Below, one piece after another: positions 34,031 through 42,800 of a stretch of DNA of 45,842 nt. The stretch spans positions 1 through 45,842 of the forward strand of contig DINS01000022.1 of NCBI GenBank assembly GCA_002426015.1, in the 5' to 3' direction. The number at the start of each line of letters is the position of its first letter. Positions within the stretch are counted from its first letter, which is position 1. The notes below the pieces were generated by a model, which saw only the letters and a program-made list of their open reading frames with translations, was not told the origin of the DNA and did not search any database. Source of the stretch: Flavobacteriaceae bacterium UBA5534. Lineage in GTDB: Bacteria > Bacteroidota > Bacteroidia > Flavobacteriales > Flavobacteriaceae. A program made the position numbers and the translations under genes.

Positions 34031-34090
34031 TAGAGGATTTTACAAAAACGTTAAACCCAACTATTTTTTAATCATTAAAAATTTAATTTT

Positions 34091-34363
34091 ATGAACAAAA
34101 CAGATTTAATCAATGGAATGGCAGAAAACGCTGGAATTACTAAAGCAGCTGCAAAAAAAGCATTAGATTCTTTATTAATTGATATCGAAGGATCTTTACA
34201 AAAAGGAAACAGAGTTTCTTTAGTAGGATTTGGATCTTGGTCAGTATCTAAAAGATCTGCAAGAGAAGGAAGAAACCCTCAAACAGGAAAAACTATAAAA
34301 ATCAAAGCTAAAAACGTAGTAAAGTTTAAAGCTGGTTCAGATTTAGCAAAAGCTGTAAACTAA
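34091..34363 (+). CDS. hup: HU-family DNA-binding protein
   Basis: Nucleoid protein of 90 residues that bends DNA as a dimer. The complete family pattern is present: MNKTDLINGMAENAGITKAA, then the signature GFGSWSVSKRSAREGRNPQTG with the conserved arm Arg-Asn-Pro, and IKAKNVVKFKAGSDLAKAV. Strong promoter upstream and strong terminator downstream fit a highly expressed single gene. Confidence 0.97.
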   Translation: MNKTDLINGMAENAGITKAAAKKALDSLLIDIEGSLQKGNRVSLVGFGSWSVSKRSAREGRNPQTGKTIKIKAKNVVKFKAGSDLAKAVN

Positions 34364-34384
34364 TACAGTTTTTGATACAATTTT

Positions 34385-34417
34385 AAAGCCCACTCTTGAA
34401 GTGGGCTTTTTGTTTTA
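34385..34417 (+). terminator. hup terminator
   Basis: Perfect 9-bp stem AAAGCCCAC / GTGGGCTTT (34385-34393 with 34401-34409), 7-base loop, then T-rich. Confidence 0.92.
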
Positions 34418-34487
34418 AGTAGGTTATGGGCAAATTTGTTGGTTATTTAGAAAATATTTTTTAGATTTAATCAAATTAATCATACTT

Positions 34488-35048
34488 ATGATTACCCTTA
34501 AGCCCAAAAAAGGACATTTGCTCATTGCCGAACCCTCTATAATTGGTGATGTCTCCTTCAATAGATCAGTCATTTTATTAGCTGATTATACTGATGAAGG
34601 TTCTATTGGTTTTATTCTAAATAAACCATTAGAGTACACCTTGACCGATTTAGTGCCGAATACCGAAGCAACATTCAAAGTATATAATGGAGGCCCTGTC
34701 GAACAGGACAATCTTTACTTTATTCATAAAGTTCCGGAATTGATACCAGAAAGTATTGAAATTTCTCTTGGCATATTTTGGGGAGGCGATTTTGATATTG
34801 CTTTGCAACTTATCAACGAAGGCAAAATCAACGATACCGACATACGTTTCTTCTTGGGTTATTCTGGCTGGCAACCAGACCAGCTCGAAAAAGAGCTACA
34901 ATCAAACGCTTGGGTGGTCACCGAAAACATCTACAAGAAATCAATTATCGAGAAAAGTGACAACTCTTTCTGGAAAGAAAAAATGTTAGAGCTTGGTGGT
35001 GACTATAGTATATGGTCGAATGCTCCAGAAAATCCGAGCTACAATTAA
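34488..35048 (+). CDS. YqgE/AlgH family protein
   Basis: Cytoplasmic protein of 186 residues with the YqgE fold: KGHLLIAEPSIIGDVSFNRS, DEGSIGFILNKPL, YNGGPVEQDNLYFIH and RFFLGYSGWQPDQLEKEL. The molecular role is not established; AlgH was named in Pseudomonas as an alginate regulator. Its last 4 bases overlap the end of the convergent aminotransferase gene. Confidence 0.93.
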   Translation: MITLKPKKGHLLIAEPSIIGDVSFNRSVILLADYTDEGSIGFILNKPLEYTLTDLVPNTEATFKVYNGGPVEQDNLYFIHKVPELIPESIEISLGIFWGGDFDIALQLINEGKINDTDIRFFLGYSGWQPDQLEKELQSNAWVVTENIYKKSIIEKSDNSFWKEKMLELGGDYSIWSNAPENPSYN

Positions 35049-35890
35049 GATAACCTTACTTTTATATTCAATTTTTTAACAAGTGCTTTAGACAAGTCAC
35101 TTGTGAACTCTTTCTTTCTATAATTAGAAATGGGCTGTACTCCAACTATAACATTGGTAACAAATAATTCATCTGCCTTTTGAAGTTCAAACGGAGACAC
35201 TGATGCTTCAATTAATTCATAGTCATCCATCGATTTGATAATGTCTATGATTTGTTTACGCATGATACCTTTGAGACATCCATCTTCAATAGGTGGCGTT
35301 TTCACCAACCTATCTTTTACTACAAATAAATTTCCATTGAGTGCTTCGACGATGCTTTTATCTGTATTCAATAATAAACAATTATCAAATTTATTTTCTT
35401 TAGCAAAAATACTACCCAACACATTGATAACCTTGTTATTGGTTTTTAATGTAGAAAGCAAACCTGGAGCCACAAAAAAATCCTTGTATAAGTCTATGGT
35501 ATAAGTTGATTGATTATGTTCATAAAGCTCCGAATCCAACATTTCACAAACAATATTGTATTGAATATTGTTGGATTGAGGTAAATATTTGCCTCCTTCT
35601 ATTCTATTGATGTTCAATCGGACTCTCACCGCTTTATTGGACAAAGAATTAGCATCGATTGTTTTTATAATTTCATCTTGTAAAAACTCCATGGTGAAGT
35701 TCATCGGAATTTCCATGCGTAAGATTCGCATCGATGACATGAGTCTAAAATAATGATCTTCCCAAAATAAGATGTTGCCATTAACTATCTTCATCGTCTC
35801 AAAAAGAGCATCACCAAAAGCATAGCCTCGGTTGTTTATTAAATGCTTTTCAGAAGTGTTTTCTTGAAGTGTTCCGTTAAAATTTATCAT
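35045..35890 (-). CDS. Class IV aminotransferase (PabC/BCAT-like)
   Basis: PLP-dependent fold-type IV enzyme of 281 residues. NNRGYAFGDALFETMKIVNG near the N-terminus (about 21-40) is the class signature; a Lys in LKTNNKVINVLG is the probable PLP Schiff-base residue, and EALNGNLFVVKD with DGCLKGIMR forms the phosphate site. It may be 4-amino-4-deoxychorismate lyase (PabC, folate) or a branched-chain or D-amino-acid aminotransferase; PabC-like is the common call in this group. A terminator-like hairpin abuts its ATG. Confidence 0.85.
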   Translation of the reverse strand: MINFNGTLQENTSEKHLINNRGYAFGDALFETMKIVNGNILFWEDHYFRLMSSMRILRMEIPMNFTMEFLQDEIIKTIDANSLSNKAVRVRLNINRIEGGKYLPQSNNIQYNIVCEMLDSELYEHNQSTYTIDLYKDFFVAPGLLSTLKTNNKVINVLGSIFAKENKFDNCLLLNTDKSIVEALNGNLFVVKDRLVKTPPIEDGCLKGIMRKQIIDIIKSMDDYELIEASVSPFELQKADELFVTNVIVGVQPISNYRKKEFTSDLSKALVKKLNIKVRLS

Positions 35891-35921
35891 AAAAAAAGTC
35901 TCGATGTTTTAAAACCGAGAC
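35891..35921 (-). terminator. Terminator-like hairpin abutting the aminotransferase start codon
   Basis: On the minus strand the stem GTCTCG / CGAGAC (35916-35921 with 35898-35903), with inner palindrome GTTTTAAAAC, is followed by seven T and then directly by the ATG. It can end the upstream START-like transcript, or act as an attenuator for the aminotransferase. Confidence 0.7.
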
Positions 35922-35949
35922 AAATATATAACTTAAAATTAGTGTAATC

Positions 35950-36342
35950 CTATACTGAGCCTAAAACCTGTTTCAAATCTGAAATTTGATTTTCCCAAAG
36001 CATTTTGGCTTCATCAATTTCATCTTCGTCTATAAAGTCAGTGATTATTATTGACACATCTTTGGTGATTTCATCTACCTGAATACGAATTTCAAAATAA
36101 CATGATTCACCTTCTTCTTCATCGCTCAACCATCTAAACTTGATGCGCTCTCCACTTTTCTTGCTTAACAATTTTGCTTTTTCTTCACTGTCATTCCATA
36201 TAAAAGTAAAAATCTCACCTCTCGAATTGACGTTATCAGCGAACCATTCGGACAAGCCAGAAGGTGTTGATATATATTGAAATAAAAGCTGTGGTGAAGC
36301 ATGAATAGGGAACTCCATTTCGAACTTAATTTTTTCTTCCAT
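35950..36342 (-). CDS. START-like domain (AHSA1/SRPBCC) protein
   Basis: Soluble protein of about 130 residues with the Bacteroidota START-like domain: KIKFEMEFPIHASPQLLFQY, ISTPSGLSEWFADNVNSRG and FIWNDSEEKAKLL, then acidic EEEGE and a C-terminal helix LWENQISDLKQVLG. It probably binds a lipid or a protein partner (AHSA1-like); function unknown. Starts are possible at 36342, 36360 or 36375; I chose 36342 because MEEKIKFEMEF begins the conserved part. Confidence 0.83.
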   Translation of the reverse strand: MEEKIKFEMEFPIHASPQLLFQYISTPSGLSEWFADNVNSRGEIFTFIWNDSEEKAKLLSKKSGERIKFRWLSDEEEGESCYFEIRIQVDEITKDVSIIITDFIDEDEIDEAKMLWENQISDLKQVLGSV

Positions 36343-36428
36343 AGGTGTGATTTGTTTCATCGCCAATATATACATTAATTGTTTAGTTTAAAAACTAAAT
36401 TTGAAAAAATAATTTAACCAAGTATTGT

Positions 36429-36458
36429 TTGTGAACATTAATTTTGTTTTTATATTTG
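36429..36458 (+). promoter_or_regulatory. tRNA-Met promoter
   Basis: TTG (36429-36431), 19 bp, TATATTTG (36451-36458); the first tRNA base is 13 bp further on. Confidence 0.8.
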
Positions 36459-36470
36459 CAGCCTTAATTT

Positions 36471-36544
36471 GGCGAGGTAGCTCAGTTGGTTAGAGCGTCG
36501 GATTCATAACCCGGAGGTCGGGGGATCGTGCCCCCCTCTCGCTA
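36471..36544 (+). tRNA. tRNA-Met (CAT anticodon)
   Basis: Cloverleaf of 74 nt: acceptor GGCGAGG / TCTCGCT, D-arm GCTC..GAGC with AGTTGGTTA loop, anticodon loop TTCATAA, T-stem GGGGG / CCCCC, CCA not encoded. Odd points: G1-T72 wobble, an A-C mismatch at 31-39, and a T-loop reading ATCGTGC instead of the usual TTCRANY form. Elongator Met is more likely than initiator because the D-arm is of the elongator type; tRNA-Ile(CAT) cannot be excluded. Confidence 0.9.
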
Positions 36545-36546
36545 CA

Positions 36547-36573
36547 AAAACCTTCTATCCAGAAGGTTTTTTT
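36547..36573 (+). terminator. tRNA terminator
   Basis: Perfect 9-bp stem AAAACCTTC / GAAGGTTTT (36547-36555 with 36562-36570), 6-base loop, then T. Confidence 0.88.
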
Positions 36574-36673
36574 ATTTCTACATTATTACAAGCTTCTATA
36601 AACCCTTTATTTTATAAAAAATTTAACAAATTGATTTTCAGTACATTAAAAAAAGTAAAATGTTAAAATATTG

Positions 36674-36699
36674 TATTTCATCGGATTTATTTGCATTTT
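36674..36699 (+). promoter_or_regulatory. Shared upstream element, copy 1
   Basis: About 26 bp containing ATTTCATCG and TTTATTTGCATTT, ending 73 bp before the carboxypeptidase ATG. A nearly identical copy lies at 39718-39743 before the giant surface-protein gene. It includes a near-match to the -7 box (TTTATTTG) with TTG at 36671-36673. Confidence 0.65.
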
Positions 36700-36771
36700 G
36701 AGGATGTTTTTAAAAAATTAGTAATATATTAGCCACGAAATTTTACCTAAATCTAAATAAATCTTAATCTA

Positions 36772-39468
36772 ATGAAAAAAATTACCCTCCTATTTGTAAT
36801 GGTTCTTTTCTCTATATCATTTAGTATAGCGCAAAGCACTGAAAAACAAAAAGCTGAAAAGTACCTAACTACCAAAGGTGAAGTTTGCTTTACATTTAAA
36901 GCAAACAGTATGAGCCAATTTGAAGAGCTTTCAAACTTCTTATCAATTGGTCACAAAAGAGTTTCTCAAAATGAGTTATTAGTTGAGGCTTATGCAAATG
37001 AAGAAACATTTGCACGGTTTTTAGAGTATGGCCTGCCATATTTTATAAATAAAGATGATAACGAATTACCTTTCGATCCGCACCAAGCTGGTTTGTCACC
37101 AGAAGCTATCATGGCTAGATCTGCTAATCCTGCAGCAGCAGCACCAGCAGCTTGGGACACTACTTGGGATGCATATCCTACTTATACAGAATATGTTGCT
37201 AAAATGAACTACTATGCAACTACATATCCTAATTTGTGTTCATTGCAAAGCATAGGGACTACTGTCAGTGGTAGACAATTATTGGTTCTAAAAATCACCG
37301 ATAATGTATCTGTCAATGAAGGTGAACCAGAGTTTTTCTATACATCATCAATGCATGGTGACGAATTGGTAGGTTTTCCATTAATGATGAGATTAATAGA
37401 TTATTTACTTACAAATTATGGAACAAACACAGAAGTAACTAATCTGGTTAATTCTACCGAAATATATATAAACCCAAGTGCTAATCCTGATGGTTCATAC
37501 AGACTTGGTGATACTAATGTTATCTCTAGCCCAAGAAGAGCAAACGACAATAATGTGGATTTAAATAGAAACTATCCAGATAATGCCATATCTGGTGGTG
37601 GTTTACATACAGATGGATTTGCTTATCAACCAGAAACATTAGCATTTATGAATTTTGCAAAAACCAAAAATTTTGTATTATCTGCTAATTTCCATGGAGG
37701 AACTGAACTTGTAAACTATCCATATGATAATGCTTATGTAAGTCAATATATACATGCAGATGGTGATTATTTTGAATATATAAGTGTCGAATATGCAACG
37801 CATGCTCAAAATAACAGCCCAGCAGGATACATGACTGATGATGATGACTCAAACGTTTACCCAAGTCCAGGTGTTACTCATGGAGCAGAATGGTATAGAG
37901 TATATGGCGGAAGACAAGATTATATGAATTATTATCTTGGAGTTAAAGAAGTTACCATAGAATTATCTGATGTAAAATGGGTAAGTGGTGCTAATTTACC
38001 AGCTCATTGGAATTACAACAGACAGGCTTTCTTGGATTATATGAAGCAAGCAAACTACGGTATTCACGGAACTGTTAAAGATGAATCTGGAAATCCAGTA
38101 GTTGCCAGAATAGAAATTGCTGGACACGATAAATTAAACACATTCAGAATGTCTGAAGCTGGTTTAGGTGAATACCAAAAACTATTAAAAGCTGGCACCT
38201 ATAATGTCACTTATTCTGCTCCAGGATATGTTTCGCAGACAATCCCAGTAACTGTTGTTGATAAAGTAAAGACCATTCAAAACGTCACTTTAGTAGCTAC
38301 TAATGCAATGCCTACAGCAAATAATGTATCTACATGTACCAACGAAACCGCTACTTTGACCGCAACAGGTTCTGGCACTTTAAATTGGTATGACACAGCT
38401 ACCAGCTCAACTATTTTAGCTTCTGGTAGCCCATTTACAACGCCAACACTTACATCAACACGTTCTTATTTTGTTGAGCGTGTTATTTCAAAACCAGATG
38501 CAGGTCACACACAAACCAACACTAATGGTAGTGCTTTAGGTGGTGATGGAAGATATTTAATATTTGATTGTACAGAGTCTGTCAAACTTACTCAAGTTAC
38601 TATTAATCCTGCTCAAACTGGAGAAATGGATGTTGAATTACAAGATGCATCTGGAAATGTTTTAGATTCTAGAATTATTAGAATTACATCAACAGGAGTA
38701 CAAACTATAGACCTAAACTTTATTATTCCTGTTGCCAATAACTTACGATTGGTTGCTAAAAGATTATCAAGTGGGTTGAATTTATGGAGAAATAATACTG
38801 GTGTGAGTTACCCATACACAAGTGGAGGTATATCTATAAAAGATAGTAGTGCTGGGACAACATTTTATTACTTCTTCTATAATTGGAAAATTGCTTCACT
38901 TAAAAGCGCAAGAAAGGAAGTTGTCGTAACAGTAAATCCAAAACCAGTTGCTAATTTTACATTTGTAGTCAATCCTGCCAATAATGGTCAGGTGACTTTT
39001 ACCAATACCTCAACAGATGCAACAACCTATTCTTGGAACTTTGGTGATGGTGTTGGTACCTCGATAGGAACAAACCCAAGCTATACTTATGCTGCATCTG
39101 GTACTTATACAGTACAGTTGACCTCAACCAATCCAAACTGTGGAAACAACATCATCACTAAACAAGTGACTGTTTCTGTAGATACATTAGGTGAAACTGA
39201 AATTGGATTTGATAATTTGAGTATCTATCCAAATCCATTTCATGATCAGGTAACTGTAAAGCTTCCAACACAATATTCAAGTAATTCGATAAATATAGAA
39301 TTATATGATATCAGTGGTCGATTAGTACTTAAATCGGTTAACCAAAACCCAGAAAACGGTTCGGTTACTCTACATCACATAAACACATTATCTAATGGCG
39401 CTTACTTTATGAAAGTTATTGATAATGTAAATTCTAACTCAATTGTGAGACAACTTATAAAGGAGTAG
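36772..39468 (+). CDS. T9SS-secreted M14 zinc carboxypeptidase with PKD domain
   Basis: Exported protease of 898 residues. Signal peptide about 1-20 (FSIAQ). A prodomain-like region covers about 25-110. The M14 domain (about 133-425) has zinc ligands His195 and Glu198 (MHGDE) and His308 (NFHGG), substrate-binding NPDGSYR and DLNRNYPD, and the catalytic Glu397 (VTIELSD). Then a carboxypeptidase regulatory-like beta domain (GIHGTVKDESGNPVVARIEI, about 435-505), an Ig-like segment (about 510-570), a further beta domain, a PKD domain (about 725-800: SWNFGDG, YTYAASGTYTV) and the T9SS sorting domain (LSIYPNPFHDQVTV to the end). All catalytic residues are present, so it should be active on extracellular peptides. 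Confidence 0.94.
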   Translation: MKKITLLFVMVLFSISFSIAQSTEKQKAEKYLTTKGEVCFTFKANSMSQFEELSNFLSIGHKRVSQNELLVEAYANEETFARFLEYGLPYFINKDDNELPFDPHQAGLSPEAIMARSANPAAAAPAAWDTTWDAYPTYTEYVAKMNYYATTYPNLCSLQSIGTTVSGRQLLVLKITDNVSVNEGEPEFFYTSSMHGDELVGFPLMMRLIDYLLTNYGTNTEVTNLVNSTEIYINPSANPDGSYRLGDTNVISSPRRANDNNVDLNRNYPDNAISGGGLHTDGFAYQPETLAFMNFAKTKNFVLSANFHGGTELVNYPYDNAYVSQYIHADGDYFEYISVEYATHAQNNSPAGYMTDDDDSNVYPSPGVTHGAEWYRVYGGRQDYMNYYLGVKEVTIELSDVKWVSGANLPAHWNYNRQAFLDYMKQANYGIHGTVKDESGNPVVARIEIAGHDKLNTFRMSEAGLGEYQKLLKAGTYNVTYSAPGYVSQTIPVTVVDKVKTIQNVTLVATNAMPTANNVSTCTNETATLTATGSGTLNWYDTATSSTILASGSPFTTPTLTSTRSYFVERVISKPDAGHTQTNTNGSALGGDGRYLIFDCTESVKLTQVTINPAQTGEMDVELQDASGNVLDSRIIRITSTGVQTIDLNFIIPVANNLRLVAKRLSSGLNLWRNNTGVSYPYTSGGISIKDSSAGTTFYYFFYNWKIASLKSARKEVVVTVNPKPVANFTFVVNPANNGQVTFTNTSTDATTYSWNFGDGVGTSIGTNPSYTYAASGTYTVQLTSTNPNCGNNIITKQVTVSVDTLGETEIGFDNLSIYPNPFHDQVTVKLPTQYSSNSINIELYDISGRLVLKSVNQNPENGSVTLHHINTLSNGAYFMKVIDNVNSNSIVRQLIKE

Positions 39469-39489
39469 AATATTTAAATTTCAATTTAA

Positions 39490-39530
39490 AAAAGGGCAGA
39501 AATAAATAATATTTCTGCCCTTTTCTCTTT
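39490..39530 (+). terminator. Terminator after the carboxypeptidase gene
   Basis: Perfect 14-bp stem starting AAAAGGGCAGAAAT (39490-39503) with its complement at 39511-39524, 7-base loop, then T-rich. Confidence 0.92.
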
Positions 39531-39717
39531 ATGAATATCATTGATTAACCAACCAATAAAACCTACCAAATAAAAAGATCGTAAATGTATTTCAAAAGAC
39601 ATTAAGCTTAATTAACTGACTATCAGATGATACAAAAAAAAAAAACCAAAAATGAAAATTCCAAAAAAATTATAATATTTAAACATCTAATAATCAGTTA
39701 CTTAAAAACACAATATG

Positions 39718-39743
39718 CATTTCATCGATTTTATTTGCATTTC
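39718..39743 (+). promoter_or_regulatory. Shared upstream element, copy 2
   Basis: Nearly the same 26 bp as at 36674-36699 (CATTTCATCG, then TTTTATTTGCATTT), ending 78 bp before the ATG at 39821. Confidence 0.65.
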
Positions 39744-39820
39744 ATAGAACAATAATCTACATTTGATCCTAAATATTACTTTTAAATTAATTAGTCCCAA
39801 ACTATAAAATTTAACCGCTT

Positions 39821-42800
39821 ATGAAAAATTATACTTTTTTAAGTAGTAAGAATCTTTTGATACTACTATTTACAGTTTTGATTTATAATACTGCATTATT
39901 ATCACAAACTTGTGGTTCAACAATTTCTACATTCCCTTATTCAGAAAGTTTCGAAAACACATTTGGAGGTTGGACACAATCCTCTGGAGATAATTTTGAT
40001 TGGACAAATTTAAACTATGCTCCACCTTCTAGTGGTACTGGACCTAATGCTGCGCATAATGGTTCATGGTTTGTTTATACTGAATCTTCAAGTCCAAACA
40101 GCCCTAGCAGGACTGCTATTTTAGAAAGCCCTTGTTTTAATTTAACTGCCGCTAGCGCTGCACAATTTTCATTTTGGTACCACATGTATGGAGCTGATAT
40201 GGGAGTTTTATTTATTGAATTAAGCACTAATAATGGCACATCATACCCAAACCTTTTACAAACCATTTCTGGTCAGCAACACACATCTGCTACACAAGCA
40301 TGGACTCAAGTTAATATAAACTTGGCTTCGTACGTAGGTCAGACTGTAAAGATTAGATTTAGAGGCGTTACAGGGTCTGGTTATAGAAGTGATATAGCTG
40401 TAGATTTAGTCTCAATGACTGCTACTTTAGTATCTGGCCCAGAAATAAATATTCTAGGAAACGCAACAACAATCGCTGATGGTGATACAACACCGACAAC
40501 TGCCGATTTTACTGATTTTAGTACAGCTACAATTGGTTTTCCGATTACAAGATCTTTTACAATACAAAATACAGGTACAACAAACTTAAACTTAACCTCA
40601 GCATCGCCATATGTAGCCATATCTGGTGCAAATGCAGCTGACTTTTCGGTTACAGTAGTTCCTGTAACACCTATAGCAGCTTCTAATAGCACTACGTTTA
40701 CTATTCGTTTTAATCCTGCAACAGCTGGTGTAAAAAATGCTACTTTAACCATTGCCAATAATGACAGCGATGAAAACCCTTATGATTTTAGTATTCGTGG
40801 AACTGGTGTAGCTCCTGCTCCCGAAATGAATGTTTTGGGCAATGGAATCACAATTGTAGATGGAGATATAACTCCAAGCACCACAGATGATACCGATTTT
40901 GGATCTAGCGGTGTTGGTTCTCCGATAGTAAAAACATTTACTATACAAAACCTAGGTACTGCGAATCTAAATTTGACTGCCGCATCACCTCGTATAGTAA
41001 TATCTGGCTTAAATGCTGCTGACTTTGCTGTTACTGCTATTCCAAGTACTCCAATTGCAGCTTCAGGAAGTACAACATTCAACATTACCTTTACTCCTGG
41101 TGCTATCGGATTGAGAAATGCCATTTTGACCATCGCAAATAATGACAGTGATGAAAACCCTTACAACTTTAATATAAGAGGAACAGGAACTGCGGTTGGA
41201 ATATGCCTGTCAACTGTAAGTTCTTTTCCATATACTGAAGACTTTGAAACAGGTTTAGGTTTATGGACTCAAGAAACTGGTGATAATTTTGATTGGACAA
41301 GACTTACAGGTACAACACCAACATCCAATACAGGGCCTTTTGGAGCTGCATCAGGCTCTTACTATATGTACACTGAAGCAGATGGTAATAATAGCAGAAC
41401 TGCTAACTTCAAAAGTCCATGTTTCAATTTAATCGGTGTTACTAATCCGAGATTAACATTTGTACATCATTCCTACGGTTCTAATATGGGAACTCTAAAT
41501 GTACAGGTAAGTACGGATAACGGTTTGACCTTTCCAACAACTCTATGGTCTAGAGTTGGTGAAGTTCAAAAAAACACTAACTCTGCATGGATACCTGTCA
41601 GTATAGATTTAAGCGCTTATACCGGACAAATCATACAAATAAGAATACAAGGAATTACAGGGTCAGGGAACAATAGTGATATAGCAATTGATAATGTTAG
41701 GCTTACAACAAGAGCAAATCCAATCTATGCACCAGGAGGCGTAACTTCAGATTTATCTATATGGTTAAAAGGAAATGATGGTAGCCATTCTGATGGGCAA
41801 AGTGTTTCTTTATGGCAAGACAGAGGGCTTGCTAGTAATGTGAAACCTCATCTACCTGGACAAGCACCTACATATAGAGATAATGCTACAAAAAATATAA
41901 ACTTTAACCCTGTTATAGAATTTGACAATCCTTATGCCACCTATACAGTTGATAGTAATTATTTGTATGATGAGACATCAAGAAACTTTCTTGAAGGTGA
42001 TTATGGGTTATATACACAAGAAATGTTCATTGTTTTAATACCAGACGATACACCTATCAATAATAGTTTTGGATTTATGGATGTGTTTTGTGGAGATGCC
42101 CATTTAGAAACAAATGCAGCAGATGCAACAGGTATTGGTTTTGGTGATTATACAGGTCGTGTCACTAATGAAATTATATGTTATGCACACGATTCATACA
42201 CTACAGCCGAATCCGGTGATGGGTATGCAGTTGCCGAAATAGGTACAGGATCTAGTTATACTAATGTTGGAATCATTAACGCAAGAAACAACAGTGCTAA
42301 TACACAACAAGAATTATTCTACAATGCTCGTAATATTGGTAACGTTCAAAATGACATTGCTGAATATATGAATACAAACGACTCTCGTTTTTGGATTGGA
42401 CGAAGTGAAGGTTGGAGAGCCTCTTTAAATGCAAGAGTAGCTGAAGTAATCTCATATAAAGTTAGAAAAACGGATGTTACTTTATCCCAAGAACGTAACA
42501 GAATCCAATCGTATTTGGCAATTAAATATGGTATTACTTTAGGAGTCAATGGTACTTCACAAAACTATGTAGATAGTGATGGAACTGTTATTTGGAATCA
42601 AGCTGCAAATGCTGGCTATAATTACGATATTGCAGGTATTGGTCGTGATGATGCTTCACAATTAAACCAAAAGCAATCAAGAAGTGTTAATAACGCCTCA
42701 GATGGTACAGGAAGAACACAAGGAATTCTAACTATTGGATTAACCGATATCTATACAACAAACAATCAGAATATAAGCTCAAACCCAACTACATTAGCAA

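Larger units (their letters stand above)
39469..39820. other. 352-base intergenic region before the giant surface-protein gene
   Basis: No gene seen. It holds the terminator at 39490-39530, an A-rich stretch near 39630-39670, and the shared element at 39718-39743. Confidence 0.7.

Noticed and set aside
36471..36544. tRNA-Met 3' end as an integration site for the element carrying the integrase at 63
   Set aside because: The two are 35 kb apart with housekeeping genes between, and no second copy of the tRNA 3' end was noticed.
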